64,000 nt of DNA from Cloeon dipterum (Eukaryota; Arthropoda; Insecta; Ephemeroptera; Baetidae): positions 19,892,501-19,956,500 of the forward strand of contig NC_088787.1 of assembly GCF_949628265.1 (NCBI RefSeq). The letters are read 5' to 3'. A program made the translations under genes and the position numbers. Position 1 is the first letter of the stretch. Every line of letters begins with the position of its first letter. Shown in pieces: positions 22,401 through 35,700 of this stretch. Under the pieces are notes generated by a model. The model ran no database searches, was not told the origin of the DNA, and worked only from the letters and a program-made list of their open reading frames with translations.

Positions 22401-25400
22401 TCAATTTGTTTCTTCCGATATCGGTTTTCCCGTGCAGCTATTTTTAATATTGAGGCGCGAAAAATACAAGGAAGTAATTGGAAGGCGGAAATTCAAGAAT
22501 CTATATTTATAAATTAACAATATTTGAAGAGGCGACCTCGGTCAAGATTTTGCGTCTAAAAGGAAGATATCCCTCAGCAACCACCACAGTAATTAAACAG
22601 ATCTTGACGAGAATATTTAGGAATTTAAAAAAATGAAATTTAAAATTATTGAATGAATTGCTTAGATCTGCGCGGATTAGTGAAATTTTGAGAGGGAAAT
22701 TTAATTATAACTATTTAATATTCCCCACTAAACATTTCACTATAAGCTATCCATCTAAAATGGACTCACTCATAGCTGAGTCATTCGTTAATTTTATTTT
22801 TTTTTGTATTTTTCTGTTCACACGGTATGATTATAAAAATAATGTCAAGCTATGTAAATCAGTATTGCTGCTTGGTCTGAATTTAGAGTGTGATGAGCTG
22901 AAAAAATTTCGCCTTTGTTCAAAATTCCAATTAATTTTATTTATTTATTTGGAAAAATATATATATTTATATTTTACACAGCTTTCAAAGGCAAAATTAG
23001 ATTCTGTGGTAACGTTTGGAAGCTGACAGGTGAGTCAAGTCCCAATCCAAGCCAAGAATACCCGTGTTGCTGCTGCTGATTTCCGGCGTGCGAAATTTAC
23101 TATGCAATTCTCGTTCGTTTTGTCGCCAATTCCGACTTCAAAGGTGAGTGCGACGCTCATTTGCGTTCGAGCTGACGTGACGACAGACCGTATTCTGTCA
23201 ATTACGACGACCCCTTTGTGCGGTGAATCACCTTTTAAAAAACGTCGACGACTGGTTTTAGAAAAAATGCATAGTGCGTTGTCAATATTTGACGAGGGCA
23301 ATGATGTGAGCTCGAGGTTTATCTTTACAGCCGACTTGCCCCGTATTTGCGCCATGTCGCGGGATTAAAATATGCACGCAAACAAACGGAGATCGAGAGA
23401 GCCGGCGGCGGTTATTGCTGGCGATGCGGGAAATGCGCGGATTAGACGGCAAAATCAGGCTAATGCTTTTCCACCAGATTGAAGCTATTGGTGATAAAAT
23501 AGACGTAAACAAAATTGCGCAAACTCCCTCTTGTTGCACGTGCATGACTTCTCTGGAAGAGATTAATCAAATCTCGTTAGTAAATATTCATTTTACACTC
23601 TGACCGAAATTTATTTCTTTGTTGACAACACGCAATTAGAACGTTTTCAAAGCAAAATTTAAAGGTTTAGTATTTATGTTTTTTCTGTACATTCCCTTAA
23701 AATTGGGTTGGTTTTTTCAATTTTTTTTTAATCTACAAGTCAATATTTTAAATTAAATACATAAAATATCCTAATATCAAACCCATTCTGATAAATATTT
23801 CCGCAAATTTCTATGACTTTTGATCTAGTGGTAAAGCTCCTGAAAGAGATTTTGAGTATTTAAACGAGATTTTACATAAAATATCCTCGTGGTGCAAGTC
23901 GATTGGCAGCCTTAGAAGTTCAAAGTTTGATCGTGGGGCACACTGCGGGGGACGAAAGTCTCGCCATGTAGTGTGGGATGCCGGTTTGCATATTAATTAT
24001 TCGCGAACAACAAGCGGCTCGCTACAAAAGCTAATGAACCTCCAAAAGGGCCATAAATTATACATTTTCAACCATGAAATTGAGTCACCATGCGTGATTT
24101 ATCAGCAGCAAGTAATCGTAAATGTATAAAACCGTAGTTGCGTGCATGTTGTACTCTTTAAAAATTTATTCCTCTGCGCAAACAGTGAATGAAACGGTCA
24201 TTTGTTTTGCATTTCTATGGAGACATAAACGGTGCAACACGAATTGCAGATTGCAATTTGAAGGGAAAACGATTGTTGCACTCAGGCGTATTGAGCAACG
24301 GAATGACTTTGCATCTAATTCTTATAATAAATGCTTTCACTTTTGCTTTAATGTCATGAAAAATATGTATATTTAGAGTTAATGACGTGCATTTTAAAAT
24401 GCGCTCAACGTAAAAATTATTACATTATTTTGGCGCAAATGTTTGTCATGACAGTTTAATGAAACTTACTTTCTCCCCTTCCTGTTTGATAAGAGATGAA
24501 TATTTTATCAAAGGAACAGTTCCCGTTATTTATGGTTTGCAAGATCAAACTGCCATAGAGTTTGGCTTCCTATAAACTTAGAACATATTTGGAATGTGCT
24601 CAGCGAGACAAATCGAATGATGTGCGATTGCCATAATTTTACAAATGATCAGGATTTTTCCAGCAGGATAGTGTTTCGGGGAAATCGCGTGAAGAAATGT
24701 AACGAATTGAAGCAGATTTTTAATTTTGTTTTCTTATACAATTTTCATACAATGAAGTTTAATTTTGGCTAATTAATTTTGTTTCGGGGTGACAAAACTT
24801 TCTGGTAAACACAAGGAAATTTTTCCAACGGATTTTCGGGAAATGGCGGAAATTTTATCCACGATTTATCAATTTTAGAAACTTGTATACAAATTATATT
24901 GAATTAATTTTTTTTATTAAATTTCTCTGATTCGTGCGGAGTCATTTTGTGATATTTAATTTCATCAAAAATTTAATATTATCATATCACAGATTTTAAA
25001 AATGTTCCCTAGTAGTATTTTTATCTCGAATAAAAAGTGACATTTCACGTCAAAAATACTGTCGGTGACTGCCTTAAATTGCGGCCAATTTTGTGCCTTG
25101 AGCGCCGACGTTCCTTCCGCTGCACACTATTAACACAAACACATATATACGCGTTAGTTTTCGTGCTTCCTCTCTGCGGCCACTGGCATCGCGTGTGCAC
25201 TTCAACGCTTTTTTAATTCGCAGGCGGATTGCTTTTTCAGCTTGGTTGACGTCCTTGCGTCGTTGCCTGTCAAACCTACTAAAAATGATAATGGGAAAAC
25301 AGCACAATAGCAGTCGATTAAGCCGCCAGCGCCGACATAAAACTCTCTGCACTCCCAGCTAATGAACAACAGGGCCTGCCCGCGAAAAATCCCGCTCCCC

Positions 25401-26668
25401 GCGGGCTTCGAGGTCGCGGGTGCTCTGAATCTGAACATCCCTGCTAAACTTCAAGTTGAACGTCGGGGATCAATTTACGTGACTAATTACATACAGCTAA
25501 AAATTATTTTATGTAACACGATTTCTTGAAATTGGACCCCAGTTATTTTGACTCATTAAAGCATTCATTATAAATATTTCTCGTTGTATTGTTATATTCT
25601 AGATTCAAATATCAATTAATAATAACAATAGATTACCTCTGAAAAGATGTGCATCAATCATGTTCGTATTAATACATCTGTATCAGTAACTCAGTGGCTA
25701 AATCGTACATCGCCGCTTATTAAATTTATTTCATGAAATAAAAGCTTATACAGATTAATATTTGTTTTAATCATTTCAAAAATAAAATTAAATTGCATTT
25801 TGTATATTTATTTAAAACTAAAATAGCAGTAATTAATACAAAACAATTGTAAAGTAGAAAATCTAAGTTGTAAAATAAAAACATTTTAATATTATTATTA
25901 ATATAGGATAATTATTTTAAATTTTTAATTAAAATGTTTAAGTCATCATCATTTTTAACTTTCAAATTATACAATATTATTGAGCGTCTTGAATTTAATT
26001 AAACGTAACACCGTAAACATATTGTAGAATTTAGGGCGCTTACGAGTGAAAATATTTTTAAGGCATGTTGCAATGCGTTCGTATATAAGGGGAAATCCCC
26101 TTATAAGTCTGAAAGTTGCGTCGGAATTGTTTCTAAGACATTATTTTACTTGTTATTACCTCAGCAAGCACCATTCGCAAACCGGTTGCACGGAGATGAG
26201 TAACAACTAGATCTCATCAAGTAAAATGATGGTGCTTGAAAGTGAAAGGCTGTGCTGTTTTTGTACCCCTTTGGCTCATTGTCAGTCACGAGAAGAAGAT
26301 TCCCGTTCAGAAGTGCGTACAGGCTGGAACGATCTGAAGGTCGCGAGAGTTGCGCAGTGCACTTTTGCTTATCTCGCACACACTCCAGATTCCATTCTAC
26401 TCGGCCAGTAAACATTGTTAATGCCGAATCATAGGCTTTTTAAGCGAGCACGATAACCGATTTTGATGGAAATCATTCAAGCGGCCAATTTGAGTTCTTA
26501 TGCAATGAGCTGAAAAAGAATCAAATGCAACTTTGTGTTTCCAAACATACGAAAAAACTTCATAAATTAGCTTGAATAGCTCAAATTAATTTTTTTTAAA
26601 TTCAGTATACTCAAGTTTAGAAACAAGGGAAGAGGGAGGCTGAAGCAAACAGATAAACTAGTAGCTAG

Positions 26669-26736
<68 letters not shown>

Positions 26737-29700
26737 ACACCTTTGGTGTTTAATAAAGATCTCATCTCATTAATTAGCTTTGTCTACGTATTTTATATAA
26801 CATCCTCAAAATAGTTTTTAATGAGTAAAGACACAATCGACCTGTGAATGCGTCTCTCCAAACAAAATTCCGCTTGACGTAGCCGTGGTGCGTGCGTCGT
26901 GTTTGCGGGGCTTACAATTGGATGCGTGTATTTGAGAAGAGCTATGTAAGCGCGGGGATGTTTATTCGCCGCTGTGCGGTCCAAACACCGTATTTCGCAA
27001 CACACACACACAGACAAACTTCGTAGGAGCTAAATTGGCTAAAGCATAACTAGAAAAGTTTCAGCTGAACCAGATTCAACTGCTCGCTTTCGCTCACTGT
27101 AAAATGAATTGCCATGTTTCAACACCCTTCAGCTTTTGTAATCTTTTTCATATTTAAATAAACATGCTGTTTTTATTTTGAAATACGGTATGTTGGGTAG
27201 TAATTTAGAGTGAGGTTTGGAAAGTATACAAGTCTTTGAAGAAGCATTCTTAGTAAAACATTTTTGCTATTGAAATTAAAGCAGGAGGGTTGAAAGGGGT
27301 AGGTAGCACCCCCTAAACCACTCAGCTGGTCAAGAGATGTCGAGACGAGTCTAATGGTAGGCAGTGTCTGATAGTTAGAACCCGAAATTTGGAGTGGACA
27401 AAGTTAACAAAAAGTGAAAAAAAATGAAAATATTGTGTTTTTCTTTAAAACGATATCTCAAACCACTCAGAACATTTCACACAAGTTCCCACATGCCACG
27501 GGGCAACTTAAAGGCTCAACTTTGAAAATTCCAAAAGCTTGATCTCATTTTCAAAATTTGTATCATAAACTAAAATTAACATACCTAGGACTTAAAATTT
27601 GGTAATAGTTAGATCGGATTTGGCAAGAGGAATCGAAATTATATTTTGTGTTTGAAATTTGGAGATGAGGTACTTGAGGTGTTAAAATTTATTAAAATTA
27701 TTTTTTCCAAAATTATCCCGTTCAACCCGTACAATTTCATAATTCGTCATAAGATTTTTATGACGCAATCTGCTGGTAACGACCGATTTCTAGTGTAGAT
27801 TTCGTTGAGTTTGCGTGACCTTCTTATGCCAATTTTGTCCTCCGACTCGTGACATGCCGTCATACCAATACCAAAATTCAAATGCAGTCTTTTACCAAAT
27901 TGGTGAGTTTGCTCAGTGCCAAAATAATTAAAATTCCACACCCTTGATTAATAAATTTTATTCTCAGACAAATTATTCCAAGAATTAAATAAACCACTCA
28001 CAGACCGTTGATGTTTAGTAAAACACACCGTTTCCTGCTAAATTTTTAAAACTGGACAGAATAACAGCTTACCTAGCAAGGAAGGCGTAATTTAAGTATG
28101 GATTAAATTCAATAAAAAAATTAAAAGCCAAGAAAGTGAGCGCCCCCGGTCATTGCTTGGAAAAAACTGACCATTTCCCTTGAATGCACCTCGTGTGGAA
28201 TTTTTCCTCTCTGCTCTGAGCACGAAGCACAAGAAACCCCTGGGAACGGTGGCAACTTTCCTTCCCCAATCGAGGAAATTTCCTCTTGCTCATCTCGTGG
28301 GCGGGGTTGGCAGTCGGCTGGAAATCGGAGCCGGCCCTGATGAACGCGCCCAGTCAGAACTGGGACGAAATAAACGAGTTTTGCAACAAAGCCGCGTTGC
28401 TGGCGGCGTCAACGAATCGATTCGGTCCCGCGCGGCCGGCAACCCTTTTGGGTCGCGGCAATCGCGTCTAATTGCCCGCGAGTGAGCACCCTGAGAAGGG
28501 AAACAAAACACGTACTTTGTCACCAGCGCCGACTGTGCGCACGATTTCTTGCTGGGCCGCTGCCGCCGCTGCTGCAACGCTATGATCCACTTTTGCATCT
28601 TGGCACAGAGTGCATGTGTGTGTGTATGCTAAGTTATTGATGTGCCCGCTACCACGAGTACATGCAGCTCTTATATAGGTCATACTCGCGGCAGAGGAGC
28701 CAGTCAATATACCTCTCTCGCACCACCCCCTCCCACCCACCCACTCTCTGTTCACGTGCAACTTCCAGGTCCCATCGATATTTAATTTTTCATGTCATTT
28801 GATCTTATTTCCCAAAATGTGTCTCAGATTTTCATGTCAACCTTCGTATATCAAACCCTCCACAAAAGAAACATAAAATATAAGAAAAAAATCGTCTTTC
28901 TCAGCAATTTCAATTGAACAAAAATCATAAACTAGAAATGCTCACAAAAACGTTATTTAATTTTCAGAACTTATGTTTCCTAATTTAGGAGGTGATTGTC
29001 TCCAGCAAGAGGTTGTAAAAAACCGACGAAGTATTGCAGCTGGTAATCAGGATTCGCCAATTTTCAGTGCGCCAAAATTGACTACTTAAAAAAAGCTTTA
29101 AAATGGGAATTTTCCGCATTTTAGCTGAATTTGGCATCTAAAAGGTACATATATTGCATCAAACAAGAGAGATATTATGACAAATTCTATTAAATATGTT
29201 AATAATTAATTTTGTGAAATAATTTACTGTACATATTTTCTGCTTTTTAATCTGCCCAACTTTAAGTTTCGATCTACTATACAAACATTCTACTATACTA
29301 TCATTTGGATAAACGCGCAAAATGAAAGAATATATTTTTTGCAACGCAGAAGTTTTTTTTCGGAAAATGCGGGTTTTTCTAACCCTGCTGAATTTAAAGT
29401 ATAAAACTATAAGGTTTTTAAGCAATGATCAAATTTCAGAATTTGGACTCTTACTTTAAAATTTACAATATTATGTTTGATGTATTTTAATTTTGACCCG
29501 ATTTTAAGACAGTGGTGGAAGTTAATGAAATTTAAAGCAAAAAATATAGGACATATTCAGCTTTAAATTTGCTCGAGAAATCTCGGATTTCAACAGTTTA
29601 CGACCGCGTCCTCAAGGCAAAAATAGTCATAATTTGACACCTTGTCCTGTTCCGGACATTTCCAAATGACATTAATTAGAAATTTAATTAGTACGCGGCC

Positions 29701-32700
29701 ATAAAGATGGAAAGTATCTGAATTACGCCTGTGCTGCATTTGGGGCTGAAATAATATAGCTTTTCCTTTTGTTTGTCCCGTATGACCTGAATATTTGAAG
29801 AGCTTTGTTCGAATCACCGCAGCTAATCGGATTTAATCAGCACAATCAATCAGCAGACCGCTTTTTATGTTTGTGACAAGCACACGTTGAACATTGTGAT
29901 AGTTGGAACGGGTTTCGAAACGATCGCTTTTCGGTGCGAATTGGTTGACAAATTGTGAAAACTTAACTGGCATTCCAAACGGTAATTAGGCAACAGATCA
30001 GCAACCGTTGGACCCGGAAAATAACAATTTCACGTGTTAAGAATGAAGGGCAGACCTATTTTAAATTGTGAAAACTTAACAAAAAAATATTAATTATTTA
30101 CAAACAGATCCCAGTGTTTTTATTAAACACAAATATTACGCGTTTATTGTGACACTTGATAAATATTGAATAATTATGATTTTATTTAATATATATTTGA
30201 TAATTTAATGTTTCGATCATTGATATCAATCCATTTTTTTCGCAATGCTACGTTATGATATGATAAGTCATGAGTTTAAGTAATTAAGAATATTTATCGG
30301 ATCGGTCAAAAATTAAAATAAGTCAAAAATCAGATTGTCCGCAATAATGTTGTTATTTGTTAACCATGACTGATAAAAGAATCTTTTTCTCTACTGACAA
30401 GTCTGTTATGTAACAAGTATTCACTCATGTAATTTCATCCTGGAAAGGTGTATTAACTTTAGACCCGCAGAAAGTGCTCGACCTCTGAGTCAGAGCAAGC
30501 GTCTAAGCGAGCTGCTCCTAGGCCAACATTTCTATCGATCAGACTCGGTGGGCGAGTGTACTATCATGCAATTCGCCCGCCACGTTTTCGTTTCCTCCCG
30601 CGAAAATTTGCGCCTTCACAATTTGTTAGGACGAGCTGGTTGGTAAATTGAAGCGATGCCGCTTTACAATTGAACTGTTTTTCAACCACCAATCACTGAT
30701 TGTGAGCATTGACACGCGGAGTTGACCCCGAAATAAAGTCTGCGCGCTCACGTAACCATAATGCCTACCACAGTTCAATCAGGTTATTGAGAAAGTGTCT
30801 CGGCCGATCGATCGCGGCGACAATTGCCTGAAGCTATGAATTAATTTTTAATTCCAAAGATGAGCAGTTGGGTTCCTACGTATGATGATACCAGACGACT
30901 AATTTGTAATTCTAATGAAAACAAAAATTAGAAACGGATAATTTTGGAAATTAAATAAATTACGCTGATTTTAATTAGGATGGGGGCTACAAGTAAATTT
31001 TATTTGATATGAAAAAAATAATTTCCACGTTTCCGTGCGTAGATCTATCATTGTTTCAGCCCCGCAGACCTAATGCATAGTTTACCTTCAAAATAAAAAA
31101 TACACATTAAGTTTGTGCAGAAAATAATTTAGCCACTTGGAAAATTTTATTATTTTTATCTTTTAACTTGATCTTCACCCACCTTAGTGTCCCATTTATT
31201 TTTATTTGACAAAGTTTGAACCTGCAAATCACAAATTTTGTAATTTAAAATCAGCAAAGAGTGTAAAGGTTGCATTCACGCTTAACGGAACGTTATAATT
31301 ATTAAGATTTTGAAGCAAAGAAAGGCCGTTCCTTGTGCTTTGTGCTGCATAGCGAGTGTCCTCTTTGCGGCATCGACCTGCTTAGCATGCAAAGAGTCAC
31401 CCGCAGGCACTTTTTATTTCTCAAATCCTCTTTCCTCGTTCTGCAGAACACGAACCAAGCCATCGGGAATCGCGGGAAAAATCGAGCTTCATTTTTCTAG
31501 GGGCCCTGGTGCTTTCAGTTTCTCTTGGTGCCGAGCAGGAAAAAGTTGCCGCGGCTCTTGATGACAAGTTGAACGACCGCACTGTGGGAAACGCGTTGTG
31601 ACTGCTGATGGCAACAATCGTCGTGCTTCTGAGATTTGAGCGAGCTCAGCGCCTGACAGGAAAATTGCTCCTTTTGACGCAGTTTATGTCGAGATTGCTA
31701 CCAATGCTATGATTCAATACAAAACAGTAATTTTATTAAAAACACTTCATCATGATCCCAGTAAAAACCAGTTTTGACAACGAGGAAAAATCTGCTTTTT
31801 AATTCATCAAATTCGGTTCATCTTGGAGATAAAAGCGATCGAAAGAACTTGCTGCGAAATCTTAGAAAAGAGGCACTCAAGAGAAAATCAGCAAACACTA
31901 TTGACAGTAAACATGTCAAGTGTTGTCTGCTGCTGATAGCAAAGAGCGAAAGGAGTTTGAAATGGAAAAAAACGCAACACTTCTCTGATAGCATAGGTCA
32001 GGAATTTTTCTCTTAGTTCGCAGATAACAGCTTCGTGCAAAATTGAAAGTTCGTTAGACATCAAAACATTTATAGTTGAATCAAATCAGATAAAAACTTC
32101 AAATTGCTGAGCTGAGCTGAGCAATATTCAACTGAATTAAATAAAACTATCTTTCCAAGGTTGACATGTGCAATATGATATGGTTGCCATGGATATTATA
32201 TTTATTTTAAAAGAGCTTCTTTAGTGCCTTCTGCGAAGCAACTGTGCAAATGTTTAACGAAACATTTCACAAACATCATGTACAACTCTGTCAAACAGGA
32301 AAAACATCTGTGCAAATAAAAGAAAAAAATTCAGTTGCGTTATTTGAAAACAAACGTTAATTATGAAAGGCATTGGGTGGTAATTTTAAGTGAGTTTTGA
32401 TTAATTTTAAAATATTTTTAAGTCCTTGAGGAAGCATGCCTGGCAGTACATATTTGCAGCACCAAAATTGCAGCTGGAAGGTTGAAAGGGGTGGGGGTAT
32501 GCACCCCCCCTAAACCCTTCAGCTTGTCAAAAGAGGTTGATACAAGGTTAACGGTGTGTAGTCAATTCTGAAGATTAGAACACGAGATTTGGAGTTAGAA
32601 ATACTTGCAAAACACAAAAAAGCAAAAATATCCTGTTTTTCCGAGTTTTGAAGTGAAATTTCTCGAAATCAAAGCAGAATACCACTCTGAATTTTTCAGT

Positions 32701-35700
32701 CATATCATGGGACAACGTTTAAGCACAGTTTAGAGTAATTCCAAAATCCAGAGCTCTTTACAAAAATTTTAATTAAAAATTACAAATATAGTTGATTTAA
32801 AAAAAAATTCCACACACATCAAACTCCAAAATTGATATAAAATACTTAACAATACGGTTATGGTTTTTACAGCACAATTTTAATTTAACCTTTTCAAGCA
32901 AATCTTTTAAACTAAACAAATTGACAGCTCCCTCAGCAGGGAATAATGAATTAAGTTTCATTATTTTAATATGATTTGAAAGTGCTTAAATTACCGCATT
33001 TCTCTCGTGCCGGCAGATAAACAAATAACCATGAAGGACTGCAGGCCAGTCACAACAAATGAGCTATTCACGCGAGTTTGCGTGTGTCGGCATCGGCACC
33101 CGCCGTGCACATTCCGATGACAAAATGTACAAATGCACCGTCCAGCCGCTCGCGCACGGAACACGTCCGAGCAGCGACAGTATTATTGTTGCTGAATGGC
33201 CGCGCGAATCTGGGTCACCTTCGTGCAATGCGCAAACTTGCATGCTCGGCGGCGTGTGCAAATAATATTTCTGACTATGCGGCGGCAAAGGACACACAAA
33301 AGTTTGCAATCGCCTCCGTCCGTTTCTATTTCGGTGCGATTTTTGTCTGATTCAATTAAATACAAACGACACTCGCTGACCTACTTTTTGCCGCTTCCAT
33401 ACTAAATTAATTGGGTGCGCTTGCCAATCTCAAATACGGTGATTTTTTTATGTTTGTGGCCAAAATGTGTAAATTGATTGCTGTGCGGAATGATCAGTGC
33501 AATAATTATTTGCCAACTTCTCTCTCATCTGTCTAAATTGACTTTTTATGATATGATTCACCGTTTTATTTTATTATATCATGTATCTAGTCCACAGCTT
33601 CTGTTATAAATAACATTTTTATAGAATTTTATATATAATGAGTTGGTGCTAGCCAACTTAATATATTCATTCGCACCAAAGCGGCATGCGGAGCTTGTGC
33701 TGTTTCGTAGAAGCGAGACGACGACCTTATTACCCATTCTGCGGCGGATACAGACACGCTTAACCAGTTGCATACACACCAATCTGCAGGCGTTTCGCCA
33801 AATCTCGCTGCTATATTCTCATGTAATATGAACGTTGTTAAGCCAGAAGTTAACTTTTGTTCCTGGGGTGGACGGACGCCCCTTTTTGCTCCGCTGTTTG
33901 TCCTGCTAATCGATTTTTCACAACCCTCAAAGCAAGAAGTAGTAGTGTTGCTCTTGAAAGCTGCTCTCTGCACGTTGTATTTTCTTGGCAAGGCCGCGAG
34001 ACTCGAGACACACGTCTCAACAGTCGTACTGTGGCCCCCACAAATCGCAAGGACGTATCTGCACGCAAAATAATGCGTGAAAATATACATATTTTTCCTT
34101 GCTAAAAGTCGATTATGTAAATTAAATAAATTACAATTGGCGAATTGGGGTGGATAAATACTGCATAAACGATTTATTAAGGACATATATTAATTAAAAA
34201 AAATGATCGTCGACGAACCAAGCGTTGAGCTATTTAATTTGTTGAGCAAGATTGATGCAGATAGATAAACAACGACTTACTAAAAATGGCACCCTGAAAA
34301 TATTCGCTGTAGTAGAAGAGGTTTTTTAAATTCGAATTTACGTTTTTTGTAATCATATTTGACTACATGCTCAAAGAAAATATTAATTTTATTTTTCCCT
34401 TAGAAATTTAAAAAAAATCACAAGTCAGTTTTTCTCGCTGTAAAGAGTAAAATTAATTATATTTGAAACTTCAAAAATGAAAAATAAAACTAGAAGTGAA
34501 TTTCATTCTTAAAATTGATTTTACAATGGCTACTCCCATCGTCGCTTTTACAATTTTTCGATTTTGTACTCTTCTACGCTCCTTGTTGTTCGCCTATCAG
34601 AGTAGCAATTGAATAATCAATTTTATTAATTAATATTTCTGTCCCAAAGAATTTCTTAAAAAATGACCACCTTCTGTTTTGTGTCTGTACAGGTTTTCAC
34701 ATGACACCGAAGCTGTCCAAGATGTTCCCGGAGTCGTGCTTGCTGATTGTGGTCGGTGTGGTGATCGGCGTGTTACTGTTCCACACGTCGTCGGGCGTGC
34801 AAGTGTCGCCCCTCACGCCGGACACCTTCTTCCTCTACCTGCTGCCGCCGATCATCCTAGACGCCGGCTATTTCATGCCCAACAGACTGTTTTTCGACCA
34901 CCTGGGCACCATCCTCCTCTTTGCTGTGGTCGGCACAATTTTCAACGCCATCGCAATAGGTAAGCTTCAAAATTTAAAAAAATCCTCAAACGACTACTTC
35001 TTAAATTATTAAAAAAAAAAAAAAAAAAAATGGGGAGAGAGCCAATTTTAATTTTAGCAGCAAGTAAGATAAATTTACTTACATGGCTGCGAGATAATTC
35101 CACGTGCGAACAACAGACATTTTCGGTCCCTCCTACGCAACACACACTCGAATTTATAACCTTTCGCAACGGGGTTGAAATTGGAGGCTCTCCATTTAGC
35201 CTCGCACGCGCGTGTCCTAAATCGCGGCCCCGCATGTATCGCCTGCCCTTTGAGCCAAATTTTGCGCGCCAATCGATGAACGTTTCCATTTGCAGGAACA
35301 TCGCTGTGGGCGGTCGGCCAAAGCGGGCTTTTCGAGTTTGACACGCCGATACTGGACATGATGCTGTTCGGTTCACTCGTTTCGGCCGTCGATCCAGTTG
35401 CAGTGCTTGCCGTTTTCGAGGAGATCCACGTCAACGAGATTTTGTACATCGTCGTCTTCGGCGAATCACTGCTCAACGACGCAGTCACTGTGGTTAGCGA
35501 ATCATTCCGTCATTTTTAAATAATTGATATCATGTGAGCAAGAAAAATATGCGAGGAATATTTTTAAGCGAAACCGTTTAGCAAAACTTGCTATTAGTCG
35601 CTCAATTGTATTATCATCCAAAGTTTACTTTCCACTTTGTGCTACATTTAGAATGATTTATTTATTTCGTTAAATAAATTTGATGCAATCAGCATTAAAT

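Larger units (their letters stand above)
19728..34692 (+). other. Nhe2: 15-kb intron 1 (coding) of the exchanger gene
   Basis: Bounded by GTGAGT and GTCTGTACAG, phase 1, between LAKIG and FHMTPKLS. It holds two copies of the interspersed repeat, an AT microsatellite, one exon-like interval (22982-23029) and one candidate core promoter (28672-28705). Moderately GC-rich islands near 20.9-21.2, 28.3-28.6 and 33.1-34.0 kb may be regulatory. The long minus-strand open frame at 33629-34186 is not supported as a gene. Confidence 0.85.

Noticed and set aside
23030..23368. 112-codon plus-strand frame after the perfect donor at 23030
   Set aside because: It begins inside the donor itself (GTG of GTGAGT) and shows no domain.
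28180..28485. Plus-strand frames with [21 protein letters not shown] text
   Set aside because: Looked protein-like, but no splice sites in phase, no homologue I recognise, and a competing open frame covers the same bases. Kept only as part of a GC-rich island.
29760..29830. GTTCGAATC, a tRNA T-loop-like word
   Set aside because: No acceptor stem, D-arm or anticodon arm could be placed around it.
33629..34186. 185-codon minus-strand open frame, the second longest outside genes
   Set aside because: No domain, no splice context, Met/Ser/Arg/Thr-rich translation without conserved blocks, and several overlapping frames on the other strand. Fits chance in a locally GC-richer patch.
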